Positions 11,255 through 22,545 of a DNA stretch of 64,000 nt are shown here, piece by piece. A program made the translations under genes and the position numbers. Every line of letters begins with the position of its first letter. The first letter of the stretch is position 1. This stretch comes from Patiria miniata. Its lineage: Eukaryota > Echinodermata > Asteroidea > Valvatida > Asterinidae. The DNA is taken from contig NW_024037053.1 in assembly GCF_015706575.1 (NCBI RefSeq), positions 186,001-250,000 of the forward strand, given 5' to 3'. Below the pieces are notes generated by a model. That model was not told the DNA's origin and searched no databases. It saw only the letters and a program-made list of their open reading frames with translations.

Positions 11255-11567
11255 ATTGACCTATCGCAGTTTGCGAGTTAGCTACGCCCCTTACCCCTAT
11301 GGATTACACAACTTTTTGTTTGTCTCAGATTTTGCGCGTTCCGCGTCCATTTGTATATCATGTAATTGGACAATATTCATAAGCTGCGTTGACGCGATTC
11401 TAACGCGATTCTACAGCAATTGGTCAATTATGAAGAGAACGTGTCCTCCATCCTCGCAGCCAAGCATTGGTTGGAGCAGAATGGACTCTTTGCTGGGCAG
11501 CATACAGACTCATTTTGAGACGGCCCTGCATGCAGCTCTTGATGCAAATTATGAAGTCTTTAGCTTA

Positions 11568-11946
11568 GGCCAAAAAAAAAAGTCTCCGGTTTCTGGTATG
11601 GAGCTTGCCCCAAAAGTGGTTCGGCGACGCGGCTTTTTTTTTTTTTTTACCTGTGTTTTTTGGTTTTTTGGGCTTCAAATGTCGGCTGATGACTGCAAAT
11701 GGTGCCCGACTAAACTTAGTGCAAATATATGGGAGTCCAGAGAGGCCACATAAAGCTTATTCTCGATCATAACCCCATCTAAAAACACGTTAAAATTGTG
11801 CAGCAGCAGAATTCCAGTCGAACCAGTGAGTTTGGCGGTTTTGAGACATCATCTTTTATTGAAAAAAAACCTTTTTCATTTTGCCGACGCGCATGGCTAC
11901 GGCGACGCGCGCGCATACCAGAAACCGGAGACTTTTTTTTTTGGCC
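11568..11946. mobile_element. 379-bp Harbinger-type MITE with TTA target duplication
   Basis: The ends are GGCC plus an A run plus GTCTCCGGTTTCTGGTATG, and its inverse at the right. TTA is duplicated at 11565-11567 and 11947-11949. The empty site TTTAGCTTAGGCAGCATTGG exists upstream of gene 1. A 3-bp TTA/TAA target duplication with GG-starting ends is typical of PIF/Harbinger elements. It has no transposase, so it is non-autonomous. Confidence 0.8.
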
Positions 11947-13402
11947 TTAGGCAGCATTGGTGGACTTTTTCAAAAGCCCCAACTAGGCCTATAATCTCGG
12001 ACTAGGCTCTCCCCCTAAGCGCAAGCATACATGCAGCAGAGAGCATTGAAACCAACACCTCGCTACACCAGTGCAGGGCCTAGCTAGGGGTCGATCAAGA
12101 TTTGACTCAAATTTAAAGGGAGGAGGTTTTAGCTGTCGGGGGACGTGGACGGGGGTAAATAGGAATAATGTGCTACTGATAATCCTCGCAGCACGAATTG
12201 TGTGTTAGCTTTTCTTTTTAAGCGACCGGGCTGACATTCAGAACTGACATTGGCGCCCGCGACGGACGTAATTTGACGGCCCATATGACGGACCCCTGGC
12301 CGCCCAGGCTGTGTAACACTACAATTGTTGAAACACTGAAGTGGCCTTGCACAGGTCACACCAAACTTCACCCATTTTGGTTGTGTAGGGCCTCACACGA
12401 TATCCTTGAGGATCATCAAAAACTAGCCAATTTCCCGACACTGCATAATCTACACGAAGCTCCATATAGCATTTACTGTTGATATGAATAGAGTTAATTC
12501 TATAGTGAATGTAAAACACACAATGTAAAATTGTTGGCTACGGTTCAGGTGAACTTTGTATTGCATGCAGCGAGTCTGGAAATAGAGCGCCACGCCGCAA
12601 TTGCTAGTGCACCTGTGCACGTCCATTTTTTAGTGACTTCCTCGGGCCAAGTGACCTGCGTGAGTGCAGTCATAATTCCCAGCCTCAAGTCCTCAACCAC
12701 GCCCATATCTGGATGGTGTTCATGGTGAGTGGGTTTACCTGTCATTGGTTAGGAATTATAAGATATAGATGTCGAGACAGGGGTTGGAAAATTCATGGAT
12801 GTAATTGCTTTCAATGAGGTTGCAGTTTTCTGTAGAGCCTCACAGATATAGTGCACTCCGCGTGGATATTTACATCGGACCTTGTTATTGGTAATTGTCA
12901 CAGAGCTGTTCTTTATTATGCAGCTCAATGGTAATTGTATATCAAATACATGGTGTAGGTATTGGGGAACACTGAGGTATTGGGGAACGCGGGTAGACCC
13001 CGTGTATGGCACATTTAAATTGACTAATTGGGTCTATGGTGTGAGGGCAGTTAAGGGGGGGGGGGGGGGTTACTGCATGGAAGGAACACAACAATGTGAA
13101 TTGTGTCAAACAATATAAAGCTAGGCCCTATATTATTTATTGCCTTTTTTAAGGGGGGGGGGTGCCCTGCTTATGTCCATATATAGTTGCACCACAGACA
13201 ATTTTGTGGGATAAACTGCCAGTGCCTAACTTATTAGTTGAGTACAGTGCACCACGAAGTGATGAATATGATAGTTTTGTCCCACTCAAGTGACAGATTG
13301 TCGAGCTATGACGGGTCAGTACCTTTTTTTTGGTCTAGAGCATATTATTTTCTTTGCTTCCTTGTTGGCTTGACAGGTTTAGGTTGCACTGAAAGGTTGA
13401 AG

Positions 13403-16400
13403 ATGGGGAATAAAATAGAACATCCGTCTGTGGAGCTTCCCCCGGAGAAGCTGGTGATGGTCACAGGTGGAAACACTGGTAAAAAATGTTGGTCTTTTCA
13501 CTAAATCCCTTGCAAATTTGACTCTTTCTTTTGGGGTTTAACGTCCAGAATCCTGCATAATGCACCAGAATCTTACACAATTCACCAGATTCCTACAGAC
13601 CTCTATTTCATCAGGCTCCGTGAAATGCACCAGTTGGTTTCAAACTGATACTGAGTTGTTTTTGTAGTCTGAAGGAAGAAACAATCAGATTGTTTGTCCT
13701 TTTTGCACTATTTTCTTTCAAAAATACCTCAATTCTTTTGTAATGAAGGAAGTTTGATCTCCTTTGATGCAGGGATTGGATATGAAACAGCAAAGTCCAT
13801 AGCTGAGATGGGAGCAAGAGTGTGCATCACGTGTCGCTCAGAGGACAAAGCTAAAGCGGTGAGTGCACGGTTGTTTCAGGGAGTAAATCTGACTCAGTGA
13901 ATTTGTGGTCCAATAACCAAAAATGGAACTGTTAGGAGCTCACTTTTGAAATTTAATATGGTAAAGGTGGTTACTTTTTGGTAAAATTTAGACCGAATCT
14001 CATATAGAGCTTAGCAAAAATCAACTTATGACCTGTTTCATTTAGCAAATCCTTTCTGTGCTTAACAAATATGTTAGCTGTGTAAAAATGCTCTGAAAAG
14101 CTTTGCCTCACACAGTATGCCAGGTTGTATCCTTTCATATACAGACAGAAGTGATTGAAGCAAGGTATCTGGCTCAGGGACACAAAAAAACGAATAAGGC
14201 TCACAAAGCTTAGCTTAACTTATTACTCAGCAACAAGCAGCTCAGATCATATATCCACAATAAAAAAAAATTCGCATGACAACTTTGCTTGAAAAATAAA
14301 ACTTACTTTTGCATGCAAAATGTCTTATGCGCATTAAAGGAAATGTACATCATTGGCTTTTGCTGTAATTTTCAGAACCGAACTATTTTGGGGGTTAGTA
14401 TAATAGATCAAATATTGTTACACTGACATGTTTGAAGTTTTGCGTTCGAAAATGCTGGAAAAACCAAGAAAAACAAAAATGTTCAAGTAGTCTAGTTCCC
14501 CGACTCCACTAAAGATGAAATGGATCAAAAATGCCGGAAAATGTTCAGGTAAGGGAACCAGTCTAGCTGGCCTGCATCCATTCATGAACATAGAACCAAT
14601 AGCAAACAAAATTTGGACTGAAAAAAAAACAGAGGTAAATATGGAGCAGTAGTTTGAAAGAAAGTTACGTTTTTACAACGGTGGTCGGCCGACCACCGTT
14701 GGAAATGTATACAAAAGTACCATTATTCTTGAAAATGACTTCACACCAGGTGCCATAATTTTACAGGATGCTTTAGACTGTCATTTACCAACATCCTAGT
14801 AAGGTATTTCGTAACAATTCGGTAGTTTTATTTTTCGATGTTTGCAGATGTTGTATTTTCCTTTAATGTGGCCCCAGGTATTGGTTTTATTTGACACCAA
14901 AATAGGATTATGTTGGTCTTTTACATGTTTTAGGCTATAGAACGGATGCAGGAAGAACATAAGAACCAAATGCAGAAGAGAAGTCATGCAGAGGTAAATG
15001 GAACCTTTCTTGAATTGCAACAACGTGTCTGACTTGGATGATCAAAACTGCTTCACTTGAAGTCCTAGTGGGGGCTTTTTCGAAGTGAATTTTGGGTCAC
15101 GAAACTTAGGTGCCTTTTTTTGACAGATTTGTGTATAGGAAGCATTGCCTATTGGCCAGGGCCCTGTGACACTAGCTTGCACCTTAACTTCCCAAAAGCG
15201 TCCTTCTTGGAGCTGCTGGAGGTTTGATGGGAGTGGTATGCTCTCTAAAGGGACTAGTTTACCTGATTGTTGGATTGGCAACTGGATGTGGATGTTACAC
15301 AAATGATCATGTGGGATAATTTGCCCCACATGTCAATTGATTCAGGGGAAGATCAAGGACTGTGGTTTGGGTTTGTACCAGTGATCCTTGTTGATGGCTC
15401 ATTAGTCCTTGAGTCACTGAAGCAATGTAATGTGGCAAGTTTGCTGTCTCATTTCGGCAATGGAGGACCATCCAAGCTTCTTATGACTTGCTGCCTACAT
15501 GTCTCTGGAAAAAGTTGTTCCTGATTTGTCATACGTTGTGTCTTTAAGGACAGCCACTTCTATCTTCCCTACTCCCCTCTTGAACCATGAGTAAAGTACC
15601 ATTTGTGTTTTCATACCCAAGCTAGGGAAAAAAATGGGCCAGATGAACTTTGTTCATTTAGGCTCAAGACAGACTTTACTTATGCATGGCTTTTTATGGG
15701 AAGCAGCTGGTAGTTTTGATCTGTTGACGTTGAAAAGTTTGGAAGGGTCAGTACAATGGATGGAATAAACAAGATTGACTTTTCAAGTTAAAATGTTTTT
15801 TTCTTATTAAAATTTTCCAAGAATGCTGCTGCCCAGGCGTCATCTCAACCCACCAGTGAAGAGATCAAGCCACTGAATGTGGAGTACATCAAAGTGGATC
15901 TCGCCTCGTTGCAATCCACCATGGACTTCATTCAGGAGACCAAGGAGAGGATGCAGTACCTTAATGTCTTGGTCTGCAATGCTGGAATTGGCTTTGCCAA
16001 ACAAGGTAAGGACTCCAGGCATGACCTGTAGATGGTGCTTAAAAGGAAAACTATCGAAAGTTCCAATTTGCTCCACTACTTGACCTGTTCCAAAGGGTCC
16101 TTTCGTTGGTTTTCTTGAATAGCATATACAGAGGATAATTACGAGTCTCACTTCCAAGTCAACTACCTGTCACATCTCCTCATTGTGCTGCATCTCATGC
16201 CGCTGCTGCAGACTGGTGCTCCCGACTCCCGCATCGTTCTCCTGTCATCAGCGGCGCATAAAGGTGGGAAACTGGACCTGGACAACATGCAGGGCCGCAA
16301 GTCCTACAGTCGGATAGGAGCCTACGGATCCTCCAAGGCCTACATGGTGAAATTAGTTTGTTTCAGAAAGTGAATGCTGAAGTAAAAAGCTAGTCCAGGC

Positions 16401-18049
16401 TACGCGGGCGTTGTCAGACCATTTTACATGTTACAAAAATGCTTACATTTGGACCAGTCACTCAGCAAACAATGTGGAGAGGGGGTAGGGTGTGGGCTAG
16501 GGTGAGGTTAATCCCATTCAACCAAGGGGTGTTATTTAAAGCATTTGGAACTGGACACTGTCTCACAAATATGACATCACCCACTTCACCGATAGCGCTG
16601 TTAAATGTTATGGTAATTGTTTTTGGTGGGAGGGGGTGCACCTGATAAGGTTTCTTGCAAGTGTCCTCTACAAGTACTGCCAACTACAGCTGTGTCTCAC
16701 TATATCGCCCTATACATTCCTCATCCTAGTCAGTTTCAGAGAATTTTATTTCTCCATTTGTTGTTCAAAGATCATGGCAGCACACTTTCTGTCTCGAAGA
16801 CTGGAGGAGACTGGAGTGAGCACTTTCTCTGTCGACCCTGGAATTGTGGACACGGATATTGTGAATAACTACAGTGACTGGAAACTGTTGAGCTTTTTTG
16901 GAGGGGCTTCGAAAAAAATGGGTGAGTTCATTTGTTGGTGTATTTGAGAACTCAATTTTAGTCACTGACCCAAGTTTCATGTTAGTTTGTGAATAGATTG
17001 AGCAGTGGTAGTGTGTAAATGGATCAAGCAAAGTGTTCCTCTTAAGTTTTTTCAAACTTTCTTATTGAAATGATGGAATGCTTTATGTGTTTAGGTATGA
17101 TGCGTACTCCGAAAAAGGGGGCTGCAACAAGTGTTGTGGCCTGTGTTGATCCAAGCCTCCGTGGGAAAACTGCAGTGTTCATGAAGAGTTGTCGACCTGC
17201 TAACCCTGCTAACTTCTGTCGGTAAGGCTTTGGGAAACCTTGCTTTAGAGTCAAGTAAAGGTGATCACATTATATAGAAAACTGATACTTTATTTCCAGT
17301 CAAGGTTTTAAGGAGTCCTCAATTAGCTATAAGTGAGTTTTGAAACAAGGATCCTCTGATGATGATTCCAACTTTTTAGTGGAGGCTTTTACTTAAGGGT
17401 TCCGAGTCCCAATTAAACTTGATTCTTACTCAAACTCTAGGATTACAGACCATGCCGAATTAAGAACTGAAATTACTACAGTGACCTTTTCCATTCTAAA
17501 CAAATGGCTCTTAGATTATAACTCATGGTTCCTTGCTTTGAACCCATGGTTTTTATGAATGGAGACTCGAGGGTTTTGGTTTCTTTTTCAAGGGTCCTTT
17601 GATTTCAGACTCAAGGGTCCTTGGGTTTAATTTTCTACTTTAGGGATGGCAAAAAACAGGAGGACCTTTGGGGTTACAGTCTTGGATGTCTCAACCAGTT
17701 CATCTCTGATGATGTGCTCAAAGAAGCCTTCCCATCAGCGAGGCCTGAACTGCTGACCATTCCCAAGGACACAAGGACAGTCGAAGAGAAGATTGCTGAT
17801 GATTCAGGGAAAAAAGAAGGGAGTTCAGGTGACAAAGAGATGGGAGACAAATCCAAAGGAGGAGAGGCATCTTTGGAGAGGAAGCAGGATGAGGAGCAAC
17901 CAGAGATAGAGTCTTCATCTGGAGCTACAGAGGTACCCTCTGAAAAAGTCAAGGCATCGCAGGAACCATATGGGGCTAATTTAGAAGAAAAGATACCTGA
18001 AGACACACTCAAAGATGAAGACAACGAACCCAAGGCATCCTCCAAATAG
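13403..18049 (+). CDS. SDR gene 2: as gene 1, tail shortened by a premature stop (432 aa)
   Basis: Exons: 13403-13478, 13773-13858, 14934-14993, 15837-16005, 16123-16346, 16771-16921, 17095-17221, 17644-18049. The enzyme part is complete, with all catalytic residues (Tyr198 and Lys202, two fewer than gene 1 because exon 4 lacks an Ile-Glu pair). In exon 8 a CAG found in genes 1, 3, 4 and 5 reads TAG at 18047-18049, removing about 48 residues of the charged tail. The frame after it stays open to the usual TAA at 18190, so the loss is recent or of little consequence. The dehydrogenase should still be active, since the tail lies outside the SDR fold. Intron 2 carries the same MITE as gene 1, making this its closest relative here. 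Confidence 0.88.
14334..14866. mobile_element. 533-bp MITE with TTAA ends (gene 2 intron 2)
   Basis: Same element and same intron position as 4859-5390, so it was inherited by duplication. The central palindrome is at 14677-14700. Gene 3 lacks it, but the missing segment there is larger than the MITE and removes flanking intron too. Gene 3 therefore suffered a deletion and does not show the pre-insertion state. Confidence 0.75.
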
Positions 18050-18319
18050 GAGCAGACAGAAGAGCAGCCGAAAAGAGAATTACCATCTTCCGCTGCAGAA
18101 TTACCCACTGAAAGGGTTAAGGCAGAGGAAAAGCCCAGCGGGCAGGTTTCAGAGGAAAGGGGCGTGACAGATGATGCAGAAAATAAGTAATTAGCAGCTG
18201 AGAACTGCAGCATCTTCAGATAATAAGCAGGAGTAAAACAACCAGAGAGGGAACCTTTAGCTCAGGTAGCTTCTGAAATTGACCAGACATTAGGAGAATC
18301 AAATATCAGGGGAGAGGTG

Positions 18320-19215
18320 CAGAACGCCAGTATGCGGATAGTGTGCCGGACAAAAATGAACACTTTATATGAAAAATGAAATTGGCGAAACACAACAATG
18401 ATGATTCCACGCAGTATATGGATATTGTGCGAGACAAAAATGCTCATTAATGCGTTTTCATATGTCGAACACACACACACGTCGAGTGCACACATTTTCT
18501 ATGAGATTCATAGACGAAACACACAGACTTTGTATATAATAACCAGCCTTATTTAACACTCATACATGTAATTCCACACGAAGTATATAGATAGTATGCG
18601 GGACAAAAATGCTCATTTACGCGTTTTCATATGTCGACTACACACACTTCGCATGCTGTACATTGTCTATGGGATTGGTGCGACAAACATACTTTGTATA
18701 TAACCAGCCTTACGGGGACCGTTTGTAAACGAACATAATTCCACACGCAGTATGTGAATAGTGTGCGGGACAAAAATGGTCATTTATGCGTTTTCGTATG
18801 TCGAATACACACACTTCGCATGCTGTACATTTCTTTACAATTGGCGGAATATACACACTTTGTATATAACCAGCCTTATGGGGACCGTTTGTAGCAATCC
18901 TAATACCACACGCAGTATTTGAATAGTGTGCGGGACAAAAATGGTCATTTATGCGTTTTCATATGTCGAATACACACACTTCGCATGCTGTACATTGTCA
19001 ATGACATTGGGGGAACACACACACTTTGTATATAACCTGCCTTATGGGGACCGTTTGTAACAATCATAATTCCACACGCAGTATACGAATAGTGTGTGGG
19101 ACAAAAATGGTCATTTATGCGTTTTCATATTTTGTCAACTACAGACACACTACACAAGTTGTATACCAGCCTTATGGAGACCGTTTGTAACAATTATAAT
19201 TCCACGCGCAGTATA
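18320..19215. repeat. ~165-bp tandem minisatellite, spacer 2/3
   Basis: Five to six units are close to those of spacer 1/2, including the same divergent first units. The last unit differs and has lost the (CA)n run. The first part of this spacer (18190-18320) is the fossil tail relic following gene 2. Confidence 0.9.
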
Positions 19216-20049
19216 TTTAGTGCATGTGTGTACGCATACTTGTTAGTTCACAAGTCTCAAGATTACTTTAGACGACTTGACAGGTAAGACGTTATTGATA
19301 TTGTCTAAATAATTGTCCGTATTCTTAAGCCCCTTTAGGTTCTTGTTATTTAGCCTAATGCCTTAACTCATATGATTTTGATCAATGACATTTTTATCTA
19401 TTAGTTAACTTAACTCCGACCATTAAACAGTTTGATTCATTGATGATTTTAGTCTAGTCATATATGTCTTGTATTTTCAGATTGGACTTTCATCACTAGT
19501 TCAATGTATATTTTGGCAATTATGTTTTGGATACATGCAGTCCTGATCCTATCCTGAATTGCTTCATTTTGATAATATTTTTTTTTTATGTACTTTGGTG
19601 GATTGGAATTTTCTATTGGATTTTTATGTGGGAATTATTATCTTAATTATGTCTTCATGATTTTCTTCCTAGGATGCAGTAACGCCATTAAAGGAACAAC
19701 AATGCCTACGCACAGTATGTTAGCAACATGTCCTTGTCATGTCGCATTTTTGTGGTTGCCATATTATCTAAAGTAAACACAAAAATACCCCAAAGTGTTC
19801 ATTCGTTCTATGACAAGAGCTAGCTAAGGATTATTCCATGACACTCAAAATCTCCCGAAAACCAGATGTTGAATGTTATGTTTTAAAGTTGAAAAAGGCT
19901 AAACATGCGACATTTAAAATAACGAAACTTTTTATACTAGCGGTGGGCCAAAAAACCCCGCGACATTTCAAAAATATAATTTAAGAATAAAAGAAACTTT
20001 TTTAGCGGCCGCATGGTCTACTAAAACCATCAGATACGCATTCACTCTA

Positions 20050-20425
20050 GATGGACATTGGGCATGCGAATCCTAGGAGCCGGGATCTTGAGAGGTCGCC
20101 CAATCCTTATAATTCCGCCCTTTACGCTTTTCCTTTGCGGTATCGCTTTGTATAGTCTCAAATATTGTGATAGCCTTTCTGATTGTTTCATACTTCCATG
20201 GTAACAACAGTTGTCTCTGTCCGTTGCCTCTTCTTGAGATGGCCGATAATCGATTCCTGCGCTGCCTGATAAAAGCTGTTTCCTCAGCTGGTCTGTGAAG
20301 CACCGTTCAGACCGAGGACCGCCACGGTCCCGGTTCCCAACTAGCAGCTCACTGAAATATGAAGAGATTGTGTCCTCCATCCGTGCTAAATGGCCGGCCA
20401 AGTGCATTAAGTTGTAGCAGAATGG
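20050..20425 (-). mobile_element. LINE 3'-end fragment, best preserved copy
   Basis: A single open - strand frame runs through the fragment and contains HLAGHLARMEDT, then FSELLVGNRDRGGPR, TDQLRKQLLSGSAGID and EEATDRDN, in the order expected for the C-terminal end of a non-LTR retrotransposon polymerase. There is no upstream reverse transcriptase or endonuclease domain. It is the same relic as upstream of genes 1 and 2, and genes 4-6 lack it. Confidence 0.65.
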
Positions 20426-20917
20426 ACTCTTGCTGGTACTAACTAATTTTTGAGACGGCACTGCCTCTTGATGCAAATTATGAAGTCTTAAAGGCAGCAT
20501 CGGTGGCCTTTTCAAAAGCCTCAAGTAGGCCTATATTCTCGCGGCGGACCTGGCTCTCTGCCTAAGCATACCGCAGACAGCATTGAAACCAACACCTCGC
20601 TACACCTGTGCAGGGCTTTAGCTAGGGGTCGATCAAGCTTTGGCTCAAATTTAAAGGGAAGGGGGTTTTAGCTGTCGGGGACGGGGGTATACTGAAATAG
20701 GCATAATGTGCTACTGTCGTATAATCCTCGCAGCACGTTTTGTGTTTTAGCGGTTTTTTTTTTTTTTAAAGCGACTGGACTTGATCAAGTACACGACCAA
20801 ATTTGTACAACGACACGGTTCTGCTCCTAGCTGACATTCGGAACTGACGATTGGCGCCCGCGACGGACGAAAATTGACGGCCCATGACGAACCCCTGGCC
20901 CAGGCTGTGTAACACTA

Positions 20918-21461
20918 CAGGGGTGAGTAAAAAAAAAAACGAAACCCAAATGTCAGGACTATTGTTTTAGTGAAGTCTTGCATGTTTAGCACTTTCAATT
21001 TCTAAGATATGAAAGCCCAATTAATATTAAGTTTTCTTTTAGTACAAGAATCATTCAAATCACTTTAAGTACTTTTCAAGTTATTATTACGGAATCAACC
21101 ACCGTTTTAAAGTCCTGTCCACGGATCACAAGAAGAAGGTAAGTACGGAAGACGGATAGTGCCACTCAATTAGTGTGAATAAATATTTTTTGGTGCGTGT
21201 GTCTTCCGTAGGTTAAGTGTTCTTTCATCAAAACGAAAGCAATTCACATTGTTTTCGTAGTTGCTGAAAGAACGCACACCCTTTAAAATTCCATAACTTG
21301 AAAAGTCCATGACTATGAGTGATTGAATGATTCTTGTATTGAAAGAAAACTTATGAATTGGGCTTTTCATATCCTAGATTTAGAAAGTGCTTACACATGC
21401 AGAACTTCACTAAAACAATAGTCCCGACATTTGGGTTTCGCTTTTTTTTTTACTCACCCTG
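20918..21461. mobile_element. 544-bp TA-flanked MITE (mariner-type ends)
   Basis: The left end CAGGGGTGAGTAAAAAAA and the reverse complement of the right end CAGGGTGAGTAAAAAAAAAG are followed by about 100 bp of matching inverted sequence (both contain CGAAACCCAAATGTC). TA flanks both ends (20916-20917, 21462-21463), as in Tc1/mariner insertions. The interior has no transposase frame. The element is absent upstream of the other five genes. Confidence 0.75.
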
Positions 21462-22545
21462 TAGAGGTCATACAACACTTCACGCATTTTTGGTTGTGTA
21501 AGGCCTCAAACGATATCCTTGAGGATTATCAAAAACTAGCCAATTTCCTTATTTCCAGACAATCATCGTACACGAAGCCGGATCATGGAGGTCAGGTAGG
21601 AATAGAGTTTATTCTATAGTGAATGTAAAACACAATGCAAAATTGTTGGCTACGCCGGTTCAAGTGAACTTTGCAAGTGCAACGCGAGTCTGGAAATAGA
21701 GCGCCGCGCCGAAATTGCTAAACTAGCTAGTGCATTTGGTGCACGTCCATTTTCTACCTGGCCAAGTGACGTGCGTGAGTTTGATCATAATTCCCAGCCT
21801 CTAGTCCACAACCATGCCCATCTGGATGGTGTTTGTGTTCATGGTGAGTGAGTTTAGCTGTCGGTGTCATGCCTTAAATTGGTCAGGAATTTAGATAAAG
21901 ATTTCGAGACGGGTTGGAAAATTCATGAATGTAAATTGTTTTCAATGTGGGTTGCAGTTTTCTGTACATGTACATGTACATGTATATAGACTACCACAGA
22001 GATAGTGCACTCCACGTTGATTTTTACATTGGACCTCCTTGTTATTGGTAATTGTGTATCAAATACATGGTGTAGTAGGTATTGGGGAACAGGTATTGGG
22101 GAACGCCGGTAGACCCCGTGTATGGCACATTTAAATTGACTTGGGTCCATGATGTGAGGACAATTAAGGGGGGGGGGGGGGTTACTGCATGGAAGGAACA
22201 ACAATGTGAATTGTTACAAACAATATAAAGCTAGGCCCTATTGTTTATTGCCTTTTTTTAAGTGGGGGGGGGGGAAGGTTGCCTTTTTTTTGGGGGGGGG
22301 GGCCCTTGCTCATCATCCACATAGTTGCACCACCGAAATTGTGTGGGATAAACTGCCAGGGCCCAACTTATTATTTGAGTACAGTGCACCACGAAGCCGG
22401 TGATGAATATGATAGTTTTGTCCCACTTAAGTGACAGATTGTCGAGCTATGACAGGGGTAAGTACCTAATTTTTGATCTAGAACAGATTACATTCTTTGC
22501 TTCCTTTTTGGCCTGACAGGTTTAGGTTGCACTGAAAGGTTGAAG

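Larger units (their letters stand above)
10620..11465 (-). mobile_element. LINE 3'-end fragment, split by two MITEs
   Basis: This is the same - strand relic as at 1880-2345 (compare the ...CGATTCCTGCGCTGCCTGAT region at about 10765). In this copy it has been opened by the MITEs at 10843-11027 and 11053-11254. Both MITEs are missing at the matching positions upstream of genes 1 and 3, so they are younger than the LINE fragment and the duplication. Limits are approximate. Confidence 0.5.
9766..13402 (+). other. Upstream region of gene 2
   Basis: This region is homologous to 1031-3933, with three extra insertions (10843-11027, 11053-11254, 11568-11946). The conserved donor TTCATG|GTGAGT has its GT at 12725. 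The leader acceptor GACAG|G is intact at 13376, leaving a 26-base leader before the ATG. A G run lies near 13055-13069. No coding exon is seen. Confidence 0.5.
19216..22545 (+). other. Upstream region of gene 3
   Basis: Homologous to the regions upstream of genes 1 and 2 but more diverged, with one inserted element (20918-21461). The conserved donor has its GT at 21844, and the leader acceptor GACAG|G is at 22519, 26 bases before the ATG. An ACATGTACATGTACATGTA run lies at about 21965-21984. G runs occur near 22168-22181 and 22264-22273. No coding exon is seen. Confidence 0.5.
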
